Assembly: GCF_000498495.1 (NCBI RefSeq)
Contig: NZ_AVCS01000011.1
Coordinates: 29,193-93,192 of the forward strand
From: Flavobacterium enshiense DK69
GTDB lineage: Bacteria > Bacteroidota > Bacteroidia > Flavobacteriales > Flavobacteriaceae
Length of the DNA stretch: 64,000 nucleotides
Direction: 5' to 3'
Part shown: piece by piece, positions 49,673-59,219 of the stretch
Position numbering within the stretch: the stretch's first letter is position 1
Layout of the letters: every line of letters begins with the position of its first letter
Made by a program: the position numbers and the translations under genes
The notes under the pieces: generated by a model
The model's database searches: none
Seen by the model: only the letters and a program-made list of their open reading frames with translations
What the model was told of the DNA's origin: nothing

Positions 49673-50803
49673 ATGAAGTTTGATTTAGTACAGAAAGACC
49701 CACAAACAAAGGCAAGAGCAGGATTTATAACTACTGATCACGGTGTAATTGAAACACCTATTTTTATGCCTGTGGGAACTGTTGCTACCGTAAAAGGGGT
49801 GCATCAGCGAGAGTTGAAAGACGATATCAACCCGGATATTATCTTAGGAAATACCTATCATTTATACCTTCGTCCGCAAACTGAAATTCTTGAAAAAGCA
49901 GGAGGTTTGCATAAGTTCATGAACTGGGACCGAAACATATTGACGGATTCGGGTGGTTATCAGGTATACTCGCTTTCGTCTAACCGAAAAATCAAAGAAG
50001 AAGGGGTGAAATTTAAATCCCATATAGATGGTTCCTATCATTTTTTCACACCTGAAAATGTGATGGAAATTCAGCGTACTATAGGTGCTGATATCATTAT
50101 GGCATTTGATGAGTGTACACCATATCCGTGCGATTATCGTTATGCTCAGAAATCCATGAAAATGACGCATCGCTGGTTGGACCGTTGTATCAGGCATTTG
50201 GATAATTTACCGTTTAAATACGGTTACGAACAAACATTTTTCCCGATTGTTCAGGGAAGTACTTATAAAGATTTACGTGCACAGTCTGCTGAGTATATTG
50301 CAAATGCAGGAGCACAAGGAAATGCAATCGGTGGACTTTCTGTTGGCGAGCCGGCCGAAGAAATGTACGCAATGACAGAGGTGGTTACGGCAATTCTTCC
50401 GGAAGACAAGCCTCGTTATTTAATGGGAGTGGGGACACCAATTAACATTCTTGAGAATATTGCTCTTGGGATTGATATGTTCGACTGTGTTATGCCTACT
50501 CGTAATGCAAGAAACGGAATGTTGTTCACGGCTAACGGAACCATCAACATCAAAAATAAAAAGTGGGAAGCTGATTTTTCACCTATCGATGAGATGGGGC
50601 ACACTTTTGTGGATACGGAATATTCCAAGGCTTATCTGCGCCATTTGTTTTCTGTTAACGAATATCTTGGAAAACAGATTGCTACGATTCACAACTTAGG
50701 TTTTTACATGTGGTTGGTTCGCGAGGCGAGAACCCGCATCTTGGCCGGAGATTTCCGTGAGTGGAAAGAAATGATGGTGAAAAACATGAGTCAGCGACTA
50801 TAA
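49673..50803 (+). CDS. tgt: tRNA-guanine(34) transglycosylase, without zinc motif
   Basis: 376 residues. The substrate pocket (LTDSGGYQVYSL, GGLSVGEPAEEM, MGVGTPINILENIALGIDMFDC) includes the nucleophile Asp. It swaps guanine for preQ1 at the tRNA wobble position. The region that normally has CxCxxC reads DEMGHTFVDTEYSKAYLRHLF and contains no Cys, so the structural zinc site is lost or replaced. The remaining length is normal, and I know of similar sequences in other Flavobacteria, so this is probably not a pseudogene. It is followed by LptF/G-like and EamA genes. Confidence 0.92.
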   Translation: MKFDLVQKDPQTKARAGFITTDHGVIETPIFMPVGTVATVKGVHQRELKDDINPDIILGNTYHLYLRPQTEILEKAGGLHKFMNWDRNILTDSGGYQVYSLSSNRKIKEEGVKFKSHIDGSYHFFTPENVMEIQRTIGADIIMAFDECTPYPCDYRYAQKSMKMTHRWLDRCIRHLDNLPFKYGYEQTFFPIVQGSTYKDLRAQSAEYIANAGAQGNAIGGLSVGEPAEEMYAMTEVVTAILPEDKPRYLMGVGTPINILENIALGIDMFDCVMPTRNARNGMLFTANGTINIKNKKWEADFSPIDEMGHTFVDTEYSKAYLRHLFSVNEYLGKQIATIHNLGFYMWLVREARTRILAGDFREWKEMMVKNMSQRL

Positions 50804-50821
50804 TAAAAGCCGTACGTGCAA

Positions 50822-51898
50822 ATGAAAATAATCGATAATTATATCTTAAAGCGTTATTTAGGAACCTTCACCGTAATGTTATTGTTGTTCATTCCGATTG
50901 GAATTGTAATCGACGTTTCGGAGAAAGTCAACAAGATGATTGAGAACAAAGTTCCGTTTGTGGAAGTTGCCAATTATTATCTTGATTTTACGGTTTATTT
51001 CGCCAACATGCTTTTTCCGATTTTCTTATTCTTGTCGGTTATCTGGTTTACATCGAAATTGGCTAATAATACTGAGATTATCGCGATTTTAAGTTCCGGA
51101 ATCTCATTTACTCGTTTTCTTAGACCTTATATTATAGGTGCAACGATAGTTTCTTTGTTTGCTTTGCTGATGGCCTTTATTTTGGTGCCAAATGCGAGTA
51201 AGGGTTATAATGATTTCAGGTATACCTATCTGAAAAATAATCCCAAGGTAAGGGAGAACCTGGATGTTTACAGGCAAATTAGTAAAGACGAGTTCATCTA
51301 CGTTAGTAATTTTAATTATATGTCGAAGATGGGCTTTAACTTTTCACTTGAAAAATTTAAAGGCGATAAGTTAGAATATAAAATTACTGCAAACCGAATC
51401 AAATGGAACGAAGCAGACAGTACCTATACCTTATTTGGTTATAAAAAGAGGATTGTTGGAGAGCTTGACGATCAGTTAGTTTCTGTGGACCAGCGAACAA
51501 TGAAGCTGAATTTTGATATTGATGATTTAACCCCGGTGGTTTATATTGCGGAAACAATGACTTTCGGAGAATTGAACAAATTCATTGAAAAAGAAAGGGC
51601 AAGAGGTTCCTCGAATATCAATACCTACGAAGTTGTAAAATACAAAAAGTTCAGTTTGCCTGTGTCGGCTTTTATCCTGACGATTATCGCTGTGGCGGTT
51701 TCGGCAATGAAGCGAAGAGGAGGAATGGGGGTTAACCTTGCCCTGGGAATTGCTCTGGCCTTTACGTTCATCTTCTTTGATAAAGTATTCGGGACATTGG
51801 CAGAAGCTTCGAGTATGCCACCGATTGTAGCTGTTTGGCTTCCTAATGTTATTTTCGGAATATTAGCGATTTATCTGTTGAGAAATGCAAAACGATAA
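50822..51898 (+). CDS. LptF/LptG-family permease
   Basis: 358 residues from the ATG at 50822. Six membrane helices in two groups of three flank a periplasmic beta-rich domain (about 120-260). IDNYILKRYLGTFTVMLLLF and RRGGMGVNLALGIALAFTFIFFDK are characteristic. LptF/LptG form the inner-membrane channel that extracts lipopolysaccharide for transport to the outer membrane. Which of the two it represents cannot be decided. It overlaps the EamA gene by 14 bases. Confidence 0.9.
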   Translation: MKIIDNYILKRYLGTFTVMLLLFIPIGIVIDVSEKVNKMIENKVPFVEVANYYLDFTVYFANMLFPIFLFLSVIWFTSKLANNTEIIAILSSGISFTRFLRPYIIGATIVSLFALLMAFILVPNASKGYNDFRYTYLKNNPKVRENLDVYRQISKDEFIYVSNFNYMSKMGFNFSLEKFKGDKLEYKITANRIKWNEADSTYTLFGYKKRIVGELDDQLVSVDQRTMKLNFDIDDLTPVVYIAETMTFGELNKFIEKERARGSSNINTYEVVKYKKFSLPVSAFILTIIAVAVSAMKRRGGMGVNLALGIALAFTFIFFDKVFGTLAEASSMPPIVAVWLPNVIFGILAIYLLRNAKR

Positions 51899-52769
51899 AG
51901 TAAGGAGTTATTTTCATCTCCATCTTATTGTATTTATTTGGGGATTTACGGCAGTTTTGGGAAAGCTGATTTCTCTTGATGCATTGCCTTTGGTTTGGTA
52001 TCGCATGATGATTGCTGTTTTGATTATCTTCCTTTATGTAAGGATCAGAAAAACTCCTTTGGCTCTGTCTAAGCGGTTACTGTTCGGTTTTTTGTTTTCC
52101 GGACTGGTTATTGCCCTGCACTGGCTTACTTTTTTTCAGGCAATTAAAGTTTCAAATATATCGGTAACCTTGGCGTGTCTGTCTACCGGAGCCTTGTTTG
52201 CTTCGATTTTGGAGCCGATTTTCTATGGTAAAAAGATTGTTGTATATGAAGTCCTGTTCGGTTTATTGGTAGTCTTCGGATTGGGGATTATCTTTAGAGT
52301 GGAAGGTAATTATGTGGAAGGAATTTTATTGGCGCTAACCTCTGCTTTTCTTTCAGCGTTGTTCTCTGTTATCAACGGAAAGTTTGCCAAACATAATGAC
52401 GCGGCTGTTATAACTTTATATGAACTTGCCGGAGGTATCGGGTTTTTGTCAATATATCTGCTGTTTTCCGGTCAGTTTACGAAAGAATTTTTTCAGATTT
52501 CAACATCCGATTTACTGTGGCTGTTTGTTTTAGGATCGATTTGTACGGCCTATGCATTCCTGGCTTCAGTGAAAGTAATGAAATTCCTGACACCTTATAC
52601 TGTAATGCTGACCATTAATCTGGAACCGATTTACGGTATCATATTGGGGATTTTAGTGTTCAGCGAAAGTGAAAAAATGAGTTCCGAATTTTATATCGGT
52701 GCTTCAATCATACTGATAACCGTTATATTGAACGGTATCATAAAAAACTATAAGAAAGTTAAAAACTAA
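51885..52769 (+). CDS. EamA/DMT-family transporter
   Basis: 294 residues with ten membrane helices in two EamA repeats: LHLIVFIWGFTAVLGKLISL opens the first, and AFLSALFSVINGKFAKHND the second. The solute is unknown; family members export amino acids or metabolites. It overlaps the preceding permease gene by 14 bases. Confidence 0.9.
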   Translation: MQNDKVRSYFHLHLIVFIWGFTAVLGKLISLDALPLVWYRMMIAVLIIFLYVRIRKTPLALSKRLLFGFLFSGLVIALHWLTFFQAIKVSNISVTLACLSTGALFASILEPIFYGKKIVVYEVLFGLLVVFGLGIIFRVEGNYVEGILLALTSAFLSALFSVINGKFAKHNDAAVITLYELAGGIGFLSIYLLFSGQFTKEFFQISTSDLLWLFVLGSICTAYAFLASVKVMKFLTPYTVMLTINLEPIYGIILGILVFSESEKMSSEFYIGASIILITVILNGIIKNYKKVKN

Positions 52770-52803
52770 TTTAAATAGTTTCTGCATTGTAAAATGAAAA
52801 TTT

Positions 52804-52811
52804 TATCTTTG
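52804..52811 (+). promoter_or_regulatory. -7 promoter box of accA
   Basis: TATCTTTG is an exact match and lies inside a longer in-frame ORF, so it supports the accA start at 52845. Confidence 0.6.
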
Positions 52812-52844
52812 CGGTTCAAATTAAAGTCAAAAGAATCAAACAAA

Positions 52845-53798
52845 ATGGAATACTTAGATTTTGAACTTCCGATCAAAGAGCTTGAAGATCAATTGGATAA
52901 ATGCCAGATAATTGGTCAGGAATCGGATGTGGATGTATCCTCAACCTGCAAGCAGATCGAACAGAAATTAGAAGAAACTAAGAAAGAAATATATAAAAAT
53001 CTTACAGCGTGGCAACGAGTTCAGTTGTCCAGACATCCAAACCGTCCTTATACGATGGATCACGTAAGAGCTTTGTGCGGTGAAACTTTCCTGGAACTAT
53101 TTGGAGACAGAGGAGTTAAAGACGATAAAGCAATGATTGGCGGTCTTGGAAAAATCAACGGACAATCATTCATGATCGTTGGTCAGCAAAAAGGATACAA
53201 TACTAAAACACGTCAGTACCGTAACTTCGGTATGGCTAACCCGGAAGGATACCGTAAAGCACTTCGTTTAATGAAGATGGCTGAAAAATTTGGAATTCCG
53301 GTGCTTACTTTAATCGATACTCCGGGTGCATATCCAGGTTTGGAAGCAGAAGAAAGAGGTCAGGGAGAAGCAATTGCTCGTAATATTCTTGAAATGATTC
53401 GTCTGAAAGTGCCTATTATCTCGGTAATTGTTGGAGAAGGAGCTTCAGGAGGTGCATTAGGAATAGGTGTTGGAGACAGAGTATTAATGATGGAAAACAC
53501 CTGGTATTCTGTAATTTCTCCGGAGTCTTGTTCATCAATCCTTTGGAAGAGCTGGGAATACAAAGAGCAGGCAGCCGAAGCATTGAAATTGACTTCAGCA
53601 GATATGAAAAGACAAAAATTAGTTGACGATATCATACCGGAACCGCTTGGAGGAGCTCACTATGACAGAGACACTACTTTTAAAACAGTTGAAGAATATG
53701 TTATGAAAGCTTTTAATGAGTTGAAAGACTTATCAACAGAAGAATTAGTAGCACAACGTATGGATAAATACAGTAAAATGGGTGAGTACAACGAGTAA
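52845..53798 (+). CDS. accA: Acetyl-CoA carboxylase carboxyltransferase subunit alpha
   Basis: 317 residues from the ATG at 52845 ([17 protein letters not shown]). Family features include [58 protein letters not shown] and [15 protein letters not shown]. With AccD it transfers the carboxyl group from biotin to acetyl-CoA at the start of fatty acid synthesis. No other acc genes are near. A terminator follows. Confidence 0.96.
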   Translation: MEYLDFELPIKELEDQLDKCQIIGQESDVDVSSTCKQIEQKLEETKKEIYKNLTAWQRVQLSRHPNRPYTMDHVRALCGETFLELFGDRGVKDDKAMIGGLGKINGQSFMIVGQQKGYNTKTRQYRNFGMANPEGYRKALRLMKMAEKFGIPVLTLIDTPGAYPGLEAEERGQGEAIARNILEMIRLKVPIISVIVGEGASGGALGIGVGDRVLMMENTWYSVISPESCSSILWKSWEYKEQAAEALKLTSADMKRQKLVDDIIPEPLGGAHYDRDTTFKTVEEYVMKAFNELKDLSTEELVAQRMDKYSKMGEYNE

Positions 53799-53821
53799 AA
53801 GCACCTCTTTTCAATAAAATC

Positions 53822-53852
53822 ATCCGAAGCCTTGCTGCTTCGGATTTTTTTT
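53822..53852 (+). terminator. Intrinsic terminator of accA
   Basis: ATCCGAAGC pairs with GCTTCGGAT around CTTGCT and is followed by a run of T. Confidence 0.9.
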
Positions 53853-53941
53853 GACTTATTAACAACGAATGCCGAGTTGTCAACAATGGTTTATTAACAA
53901 CTCGAACGTAAATTTCATAAAAACTTGGCTACCTTAGCGGC

Positions 53942-55486
53942 ATGGAAAACCTTAAGAATATAAACCCTTATAAAGTGGATAAAACTACGATCATCAACCT
54001 CGAAAAAGGGAAGTTGCCTCCACAGGCGCTGGACCTTGAAGAGGCGGTGCTTGGCGCTATGATGATTGATAAAAAAGGGGTCGACGAGGTTATCGATATT
54101 TTAAGCCCCGATGCTTTTTACAAAGACGCACACAAGTACATTTTTGAAGCTATCGTACAGCTGTTTAACGATACGCAGCCAATTGACTTATTAACAGTTT
54201 CTTCCCAATTAAAGAAGAACGGTAAACTGGAATTGTCAGGAGGCGATTTTTATCTGATCCAGCTTACGCAGAAGATATCTTCTTCAGCGCATATCGAATT
54301 TCACTCACGTATCATTCTTCAAAAATTCATTCAGCGAAGTCTGATTCGAATTTCTTCTGAAATTATTGAAGATGCCTATGATGAAACAACAGATGTTTTC
54401 GATTTGTTAGACAAAGCCGAGTCAAAATTGTATGAAGTAACGCAAGGTAATATCAAACGTAGTTCAGAAACGGCGCAAAGTTTGGTTATTCAGGCGAAAA
54501 AGAGAATTGAAGAAATTGCCAATAAAGAAGGTTTGAGTGGTATTCCGACAGGTTTCCACGATCTGGATAAACTAACTTCAGGTTGGCAGCCGTCCGATTT
54601 GATCATTATCGCAGCTCGTCCGGGTATGGGTAAAACCGCTTTCGTATTATCCATGGCGAGAAATATGGCGGTTGACGCCGGAGCACCTGTGGCGTTGTTC
54701 TCTTTGGAGATGTCTTCGGTTCAGTTGATTACCCGTTTGATTTCTTCGGAAACCGGTTTGTCTTCAGAAAAACTGCGTACAGGTAAATTAGAAAAACATG
54801 AATGGGAACAGCTTTCCATCAAAGTTAAAGACTTAGAAAAAGCACCTTTATATATTGACGATACACCGTCGCTTTCCATTTTCGACTTGAGAGCTAAAGC
54901 CCGACGTCTGGCATCTCAATACGGAATCAAGATGATCGTAATCGATTACCTTCAGTTAATGACAGCAGGAGGTAACGGTAAAGGAGGCGGAAACCGTGAG
55001 CAGGAGATTTCAACCATTTCCCGAAACTTAAAAGCATTGGCAAAAGAGTTGAACGTACCGGTAATTGCACTATCCCAGTTATCGCGTGCCGTGGAAACGC
55101 GTGGAGCGAGTAAGCGACCGTTGTTATCCGACTTACGTGAATCGGGAGCGATTGAGCAGGATGCGGATATTGTATCGTTTATCTACCGACCGGAATACTA
55201 TAAAATCGAAGAATGGGATGACGAAGAACGTTCTTCAACGCAAGGTCAGGGTGAATTTATCGTAGCAAAACACCGTAACGGTGGTTTGGATAACATCCGA
55301 TTGAAATTTATCGGAAGTCTGGGTAAATTTGATAACCTTGACGATCACAGTTCTCCTTTTGAGGATTTGCCGTCGAGCATGAATATGGATAACAATCCGT
55401 TTATAACCAAAAACCTTCCATCGGCCAACGAAGCTTTCGGAAGCAATATGAATAGTTTTGACGATGACAGCGATGTCCCGTTCTAA
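53942..55486 (+). CDS. dnaB: Replicative DNA helicase
   Basis: 514 residues. The N-terminal domain begins PPQALDLEEAVLGAMMID, and the RecA-like helicase core contains IIAARPGMGKTAFVLSMARN (Walker A), MIVIDYLQLM (Walker B) and LSDLRESGAIEQDADIV with the arginine finger region. No intein is present. A possible -7 box, TACCTTAG (53930-53937), ends only five bases before the ATG, so the mRNA may be almost leaderless. A terminator follows. Confidence 0.96.
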   Translation: MENLKNINPYKVDKTTIINLEKGKLPPQALDLEEAVLGAMMIDKKGVDEVIDILSPDAFYKDAHKYIFEAIVQLFNDTQPIDLLTVSSQLKKNGKLELSGGDFYLIQLTQKISSSAHIEFHSRIILQKFIQRSLIRISSEIIEDAYDETTDVFDLLDKAESKLYEVTQGNIKRSSETAQSLVIQAKKRIEEIANKEGLSGIPTGFHDLDKLTSGWQPSDLIIIAARPGMGKTAFVLSMARNMAVDAGAPVALFSLEMSSVQLITRLISSETGLSSEKLRTGKLEKHEWEQLSIKVKDLEKAPLYIDDTPSLSIFDLRAKARRLASQYGIKMIVIDYLQLMTAGGNGKGGGNREQEISTISRNLKALAKELNVPVIALSQLSRAVETRGASKRPLLSDLRESGAIEQDADIVSFIYRPEYYKIEEWDDEERSSTQGQGEFIVAKHRNGGLDNIRLKFIGSLGKFDNLDDHSSPFEDLPSSMNMDNNPFITKNLPSANEAFGSNMNSFDDDSDVPF

Positions 55487-55497
55487 ATAAAAATCTA

Positions 55498-55522
55498 AGC
55501 CTGCTTTTAGCAGGCTTTTTTT
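55498..55522 (+). terminator. Intrinsic terminator of dnaB
   Basis: AGCCTGC pairs with GCAGGCT around TTTTA and is followed by a T run. Confidence 0.9.
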
Positions 55523-55621
55523 GTATGGTTTTTTCTTTTTAAATTCACGTATATATTAGAGTTGTGTGACATACTTGCGGACATTGCTAACTAAAAATTA
55601 ACTTTGACAAACTAAAACGAT

Positions 55622-55825
55622 ATGAACTTTTTCAAAATCAAAACAAGCTGGTCAAACGCAGAATTTATTCCATTAAAACTTTGCATTGCTACGGCGTATA
55701 TTTTAATTGGAACTTACTTTCACAATTTTTTTCGTGATTATTATATTCCTGTTTTTATCATTTTCTGCATTACCGTAATTTGGTCAGTTTATATGTGGTT
55801 AAGTAAAATGAAAAATAATAGCTAA
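55622..55825 (+). CDS. Small two-helix membrane protein, unknown
   Basis: 67 residues with two membrane helices (about 17-33 and 42-60) and a short basic C-terminus. No family recognised. It is 20 bases upstream of the TSUP transporter gene, which may be translated from a TTG, so coupling is possible. It marks the start of the accessory block after dnaB. Confidence 0.65.
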   Translation: MNFFKIKTSWSNAEFIPLKLCIATAYILIGTYFHNFFRDYYIPVFIIFCITVIWSVYMWLSKMKNNS

Positions 55826-55844
55826 AAGTAAACGCAAACTGACT

Positions 55845-56573
55845 TTGGAAAATTTACTATTATTTATTCTATTAGCATTACTTGCTGAAATTCTTGGAAC
55901 AGTCGGAGGATTTGGTTCTTCATTATTTTTTGTTCCTATAGCCAGCTACTTTTTAGATTTTCATTCCGTATTGGGAATAACAGCTTTGTTTCATGTATTA
56001 AGCAACCTTTCAAAGATTGCATTTTTCAGAAAGGGATTTGATAAAAAGCTTGCTATTTCCATGGGTGTTCCTGCTGTGGCTTTTGTAATAGTGGGAGCTT
56101 TTCTTAGTAAATTCATTGAAACAAAAATTCTTGAAATCTCACTTGCAATATTCTTGATTGTTGTCAGTTTGACTCTTCTCATATTTAAAAAGATTACAGT
56201 GAAACCAACATTATCAAATTCAATTATGGGTGGAACCTTTTCAGGAATGATTGCGGGATTATTAGGAACAGGAGGAGCAATCAGAGGGATAACCTTAGCA
56301 GCTTATAATCTTAGAATTGATGTGTTCATTGCAACCTCTGCCATTATTGACTTAGCAATTGACGCAAGCAGAAGTGTTGTTTATTCCCTCAATGGATATG
56401 TGCACAAACACGACCTTTATCTCATTCCAATTTTACTTATAGTAAGCATAATGGGAACATTCATCGGAAAAATAATATTAACCAAAATTTCTGAACAACA
56501 GTTTAAATCCATTGTATTGATTTTAGTCCTTATCACTGGAATTGTTACATTCTCAAAAGTAGTTTTAAAATGA
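55845..56573 (+). CDS. TSUP (TauE/SafE) family membrane transporter
   Basis: 242 residues with about eight membrane helices. GTVGGFGSSLFFVPIASYFL and SGMIAGLLGTGGAIRGITLAAY are the paired signature motifs of TSUP proteins. It likely moves a sulfur-containing or organic anion. The only start able to give the first helix is TTG at 55845; an in-frame stop lies at 55809 and no ATG occurs between. It is linked to the small membrane protein upstream. An attC-like palindrome begins 56 bases after the stop. Confidence 0.85.
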   Translation: MENLLLFILLALLAEILGTVGGFGSSLFFVPIASYFLDFHSVLGITALFHVLSNLSKIAFFRKGFDKKLAISMGVPAVAFVIVGAFLSKFIETKILEISLAIFLIVVSLTLLIFKKITVKPTLSNSIMGGTFSGMIAGLLGTGGAIRGITLAAYNLRIDVFIATSAIIDLAIDASRSVVYSLNGYVHKHDLYLIPILLIVSIMGTFIGKIILTKISEQQFKSIVLILVLITGIVTFSKVVLK

Positions 56574-56624
56574 AACCGAACAATTTCATCTCAATAATAT
56601 CATCTAATGCACAATAGCACGATT

Positions 56625-56757
56625 GCACAACAGCGGTTTTGAGCAAGTGGGGTTTGGTGTATAAAGGGACGTCTTTTTGTATATTTGACTTTGTGAAAAA
56701 ATAAACTAAAGGAGCAAAAATCCCCACTTCCACAAAGCCAGCGGGACGCTGGATGGA
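56625..56757 (+). repeat. attC-like imperfect palindrome 1
   Basis: The left end contains AACAGCGGTTTTGAG (56629-56643). AAGTGGGG (56645-56652) pairs with CCCCACTT (56722-56729) to close a long stem. The right end GGGACGCTGGATG, with a local CCAGCG/CGCTGG hairpin, resembles GGACGTTAGAT at 60.67 kb. The canonical integron ends are only approximate here. Confidence 0.4.
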
Positions 56758-56817
56758 ATGACCCCGCTCCCTAAATAATTGACATTCCTTATAAATCTTT
56801 TATTTTAATAAATACAA

Positions 56818-57192
56818 ATGGACAATACTGCAATAAAATTCAAGTTTTACATCGGAGGATATTTCGGTAGTCAAAATGAGGTTGAGTATAATGAAAATTA
56901 CCTGATTTGTTCTGTTCCAGACTATCCGGGTGAGTCGGTAGCGCCATTTCAAGCCATTCATGTAGCTGATGATCCTGATTGGGTAGCATTGCTTGAATTT
57001 ACCAGAAACCTGAAATGGAGATCTTCTTATCGCTCAGATGTTTTGGATGGAACACAGTGGGAGTTTGAATTTGCATTTATGGATACGACGCTTAAATCAC
57101 ATGGCTCGAATAAATATCCAAAAGAATTCGATCAATTTCTTGCTTTACTGAACAAATTGCTTTCAAAACATAATATCCCTAAAGTATATTAG
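56818..57192 (+). CDS. Unknown 124-residue protein of accessory block
   Basis: 124 residues, soluble, acidic, without signal or membrane segment. It has a beta-rich N-terminus (IKFKFYIGGYFGSQNEVEYNEN, in part) and a C-terminal helix (EFDQFLALLNKLLSKHN). No family is recognised; small acidic proteins of this sort are sometimes immunity proteins, but no toxin is adjacent. It lies between an attC-like palindrome and a small membrane protein gene. Confidence 0.65.
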   Translation: MDNTAIKFKFYIGGYFGSQNEVEYNENYLICSVPDYPGESVAPFQAIHVADDPDWVALLEFTRNLKWRSSYRSDVLDGTQWEFEFAFMDTTLKSHGSNKYPKEFDQFLALLNKLLSKHNIPKVY

Positions 57193-57263
57193 TAGGCTTA
57201 TGCAAGTCCAATAAAACGACTTTTAAAACCCAACTATCAAGCTGTTTAAAAAGACAAAAAGTG

Positions 57264-57515
57264 ATGTTTTCTAAAATCATAAAGCGTGAATTTCAAGTAG
57301 CATTCTCCAGGAACGCACAACCAATATGGTTCAGGGTTTTAAAGTATGTCGTGCTGTGTTGTTGTATTTATTTCTTTTGGCATAGTCCTCTGTTTTGGAT
57401 TATTTTGGGCATTATATTTATTTTGGGTTTACTATTGCACTTCTGGTACAGGTATAAAACAGATGGATGGACAAAAAGTTATGGTGGATGGGATTATGAA
57501 AAAAACAAACCCTGA
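57264..57515 (+). CDS. Small membrane protein, unknown
   Basis: 83 residues from the ATG at 57264, or 84 from the adjacent ATG at 57261. A basic N-terminus (SKIIKREFQVAFSRN) is followed by two membrane helices (about 28-40, 44-60) and a charged end. The stop codon overlaps the first base of a 275-bp repeat. No family recognised. Confidence 0.55.
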   Translation: MFSKIIKREFQVAFSRNAQPIWFRVLKYVVLCCCIYFFWHSPLFWIILGIIFILGLLLHFWYRYKTDGWTKSYGGWDYEKNKP

Positions 57516-57790
57516 CTGGCGCGAGCATCTTGCTCGTACTAACAAAGAGAATAAAAACTACATCAGCAGTGATTTACTGTATTTGCAGACAACAACACTA
57601 AAAATCCCCGACATGAGTTGGGGATTTTCATTTTATACAACCATCACTTAAGTTATTAACGGCATTTGTCAAAAACTAATTTTGAAAAGTTTTCTTATAA
57701 TTTTTACTTTAGACAACTCGAAGATAACATATACAACTTTTATCATGTAAAGGTCCTGTTATATATATATTTGAGTTGGTGGCAATTTTG
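57515..57790 (+). repeat. Direct repeat A flanking serine hydrolase gene
   Basis: About 275 bases, closely matching 59270-59542. It begins ACTGGCGCGAGCATCTTGCT, which includes the hairpin GAGCA/TGCTC, continues through a terminator-like AAATCCCC/GGGGATTT hairpin (about 57601-57626) and AAAACTAATTTTGAAAAGTT, and ends at a TTTGAGTT region. Copy A has TATATTTG near 57765-57772, a possible promoter for the following gene. Confidence 0.85.
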
Positions 57791-57825
57791 CAGAACCACA
57801 ACAAACAATTTAACATAAAATAAAT

Positions 57826-59214
57826 ATGAGATTAATCACTACATTATCAATTTTACTAATTGGACAAATTTTATTTGGACAAAACCGAGTTCAAAAAATT
57901 GACAGTTTATTAACTGTAATGCACAAAAACGAAAAACTTAATGGAAGTGTTCTAATTGCAGAAAAGGGGAAAGTTATTTATAAGCATAGTTTTGGATATT
58001 CTAATGAAGAAACAAAACAGGAATTAGACGAAAATTCAATTTTTGAATTAGCTTCTTGCTCAAAGCAGTTCACAGCAATGGCGATTATGATGCTTAAAGA
58101 AAATGGAAGGCTAAATTTAGATGACAATATTTCAAAATTCATTCCTGAATTAGCAAATTACAAAGACATCACAATTAGAAATTTGCTTAACCACACAGGT
58201 GGACTGCCTGACTATATGGTGTTAATGGATAGTTTGTTTGATAAATCAAAAATTGCTACAAACAAAGATATTATTTCAATTTTCAGTAAAAATCAACCCA
58301 AAATAGTATTTGAACCTAATACAAAGTATGAATATAGTAATACAGGTTATGCTTTGTTAGCATCAATTATTGAAAAAGCGTCAGGACAGACATTTGCTGA
58401 TTACTTACAAAAAAAAATATTTACCCCTTTGAAAATGACAAAATCTTTTGTTTATACACGAAGGTATTCTCCGAAAAAAGTTGATAACTATGCTTTTGGA
58501 TATGTTTATTCCGACAGTTTAAAAAAATACTTTTTACCAGACAGTTTAACCGAAACAAATATGGTCATTTGGTTAGATGGAATTGTTGGAGATGGTTGTG
58601 TAAATTCAACTGTAAATGATTTATTAAAATGGGACAGAGCTTTATACACTAATAAGTTACTTTCAAAGGAAGGAATGGCAGAACTATTTCAAGTTGCTAC
58701 ATTGAATGACAAGTCCAAAACTAAATACGGCTTTGGTTGGGCAATTGATGATAACGCAGACTTTGGGAAAATTGTATCTCACAGTGGTGGCTGGCCAGGT
58801 TATGTAACTTATATAGACAGACACATTACAAATGACAAAACAATTATTATTCTTCAAAATCATAATAACGTATCAATACCGGTAAAATCAATTAGAAGTA
58901 TTTTATATAACAAACCTTTGCCAAAACCCATTGTTAGAAAAGAAGTAGCATTACCGACAGAACAATTACAGAAACTCATTGGGGTATATGAAGTGGAAAA
59001 AGATTTTGAAATCAAAATCAAACTGGAAAACAACCAATTATTTACTCAACTTACAGGACAAAATGCATTTCCAATATTTGCAGAAAGTGAACAGTTATTT
59101 TTCTTAAAAGTTGTAGATGCACAATTACAATTTGAAAAGAATGATAAGGACGAAATTGTGAAGTTATATTTATTGCAGAATGGCAATAAGATAGAAGCAA
59201 AACGAATAAAATAA
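57826..59214 (+). CDS. Serine hydrolase, class C beta-lactamase/PBP fold
   Basis: 462 residues, signal peptide ending near LFGQNR. Active-site motifs are complete: Ser77-Cys-Ser-Lys80, Tyr170-Ser-Asn172 and His319-Ser-Gly-Gly. After about residue 365 a DUF3471-like C-terminal domain follows. Such proteins include esterases, peptidases and D-aminoacylases; beta-lactam hydrolysis cannot be assumed. It lies exactly between two direct repeats and is AT-rich like the following genes, suggesting acquisition. Confidence 0.87.
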   Translation: MRLITTLSILLIGQILFGQNRVQKIDSLLTVMHKNEKLNGSVLIAEKGKVIYKHSFGYSNEETKQELDENSIFELASCSKQFTAMAIMMLKENGRLNLDDNISKFIPELANYKDITIRNLLNHTGGLPDYMVLMDSLFDKSKIATNKDIISIFSKNQPKIVFEPNTKYEYSNTGYALLASIIEKASGQTFADYLQKKIFTPLKMTKSFVYTRRYSPKKVDNYAFGYVYSDSLKKYFLPDSLTETNMVIWLDGIVGDGCVNSTVNDLLKWDRALYTNKLLSKEGMAELFQVATLNDKSKTKYGFGWAIDDNADFGKIVSHSGGWPGYVTYIDRHITNDKTIIILQNHNNVSIPVKSIRSILYNKPLPKPIVRKEVALPTEQLQKLIGVYEVEKDFEIKIKLENNQLFTQLTGQNAFPIFAESEQLFFLKVVDAQLQFEKNDKDEIVKLYLLQNGNKIEAKRIK

Positions 59215-59219
59215 AAACT

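Noticed and set aside
57346..57651. 101-codon frame overlapping the small membrane protein and repeat A
   Set aside because: The matching frame in repeat B is interrupted by stops, so the sequence is not conserved as protein.
57826..59214. Calling the serine hydrolase an antibiotic-resistance beta-lactamase
   Set aside because: The motifs define only the fold; many family members are esterases or peptidases, and the C-terminal domain is not typical of AmpC.
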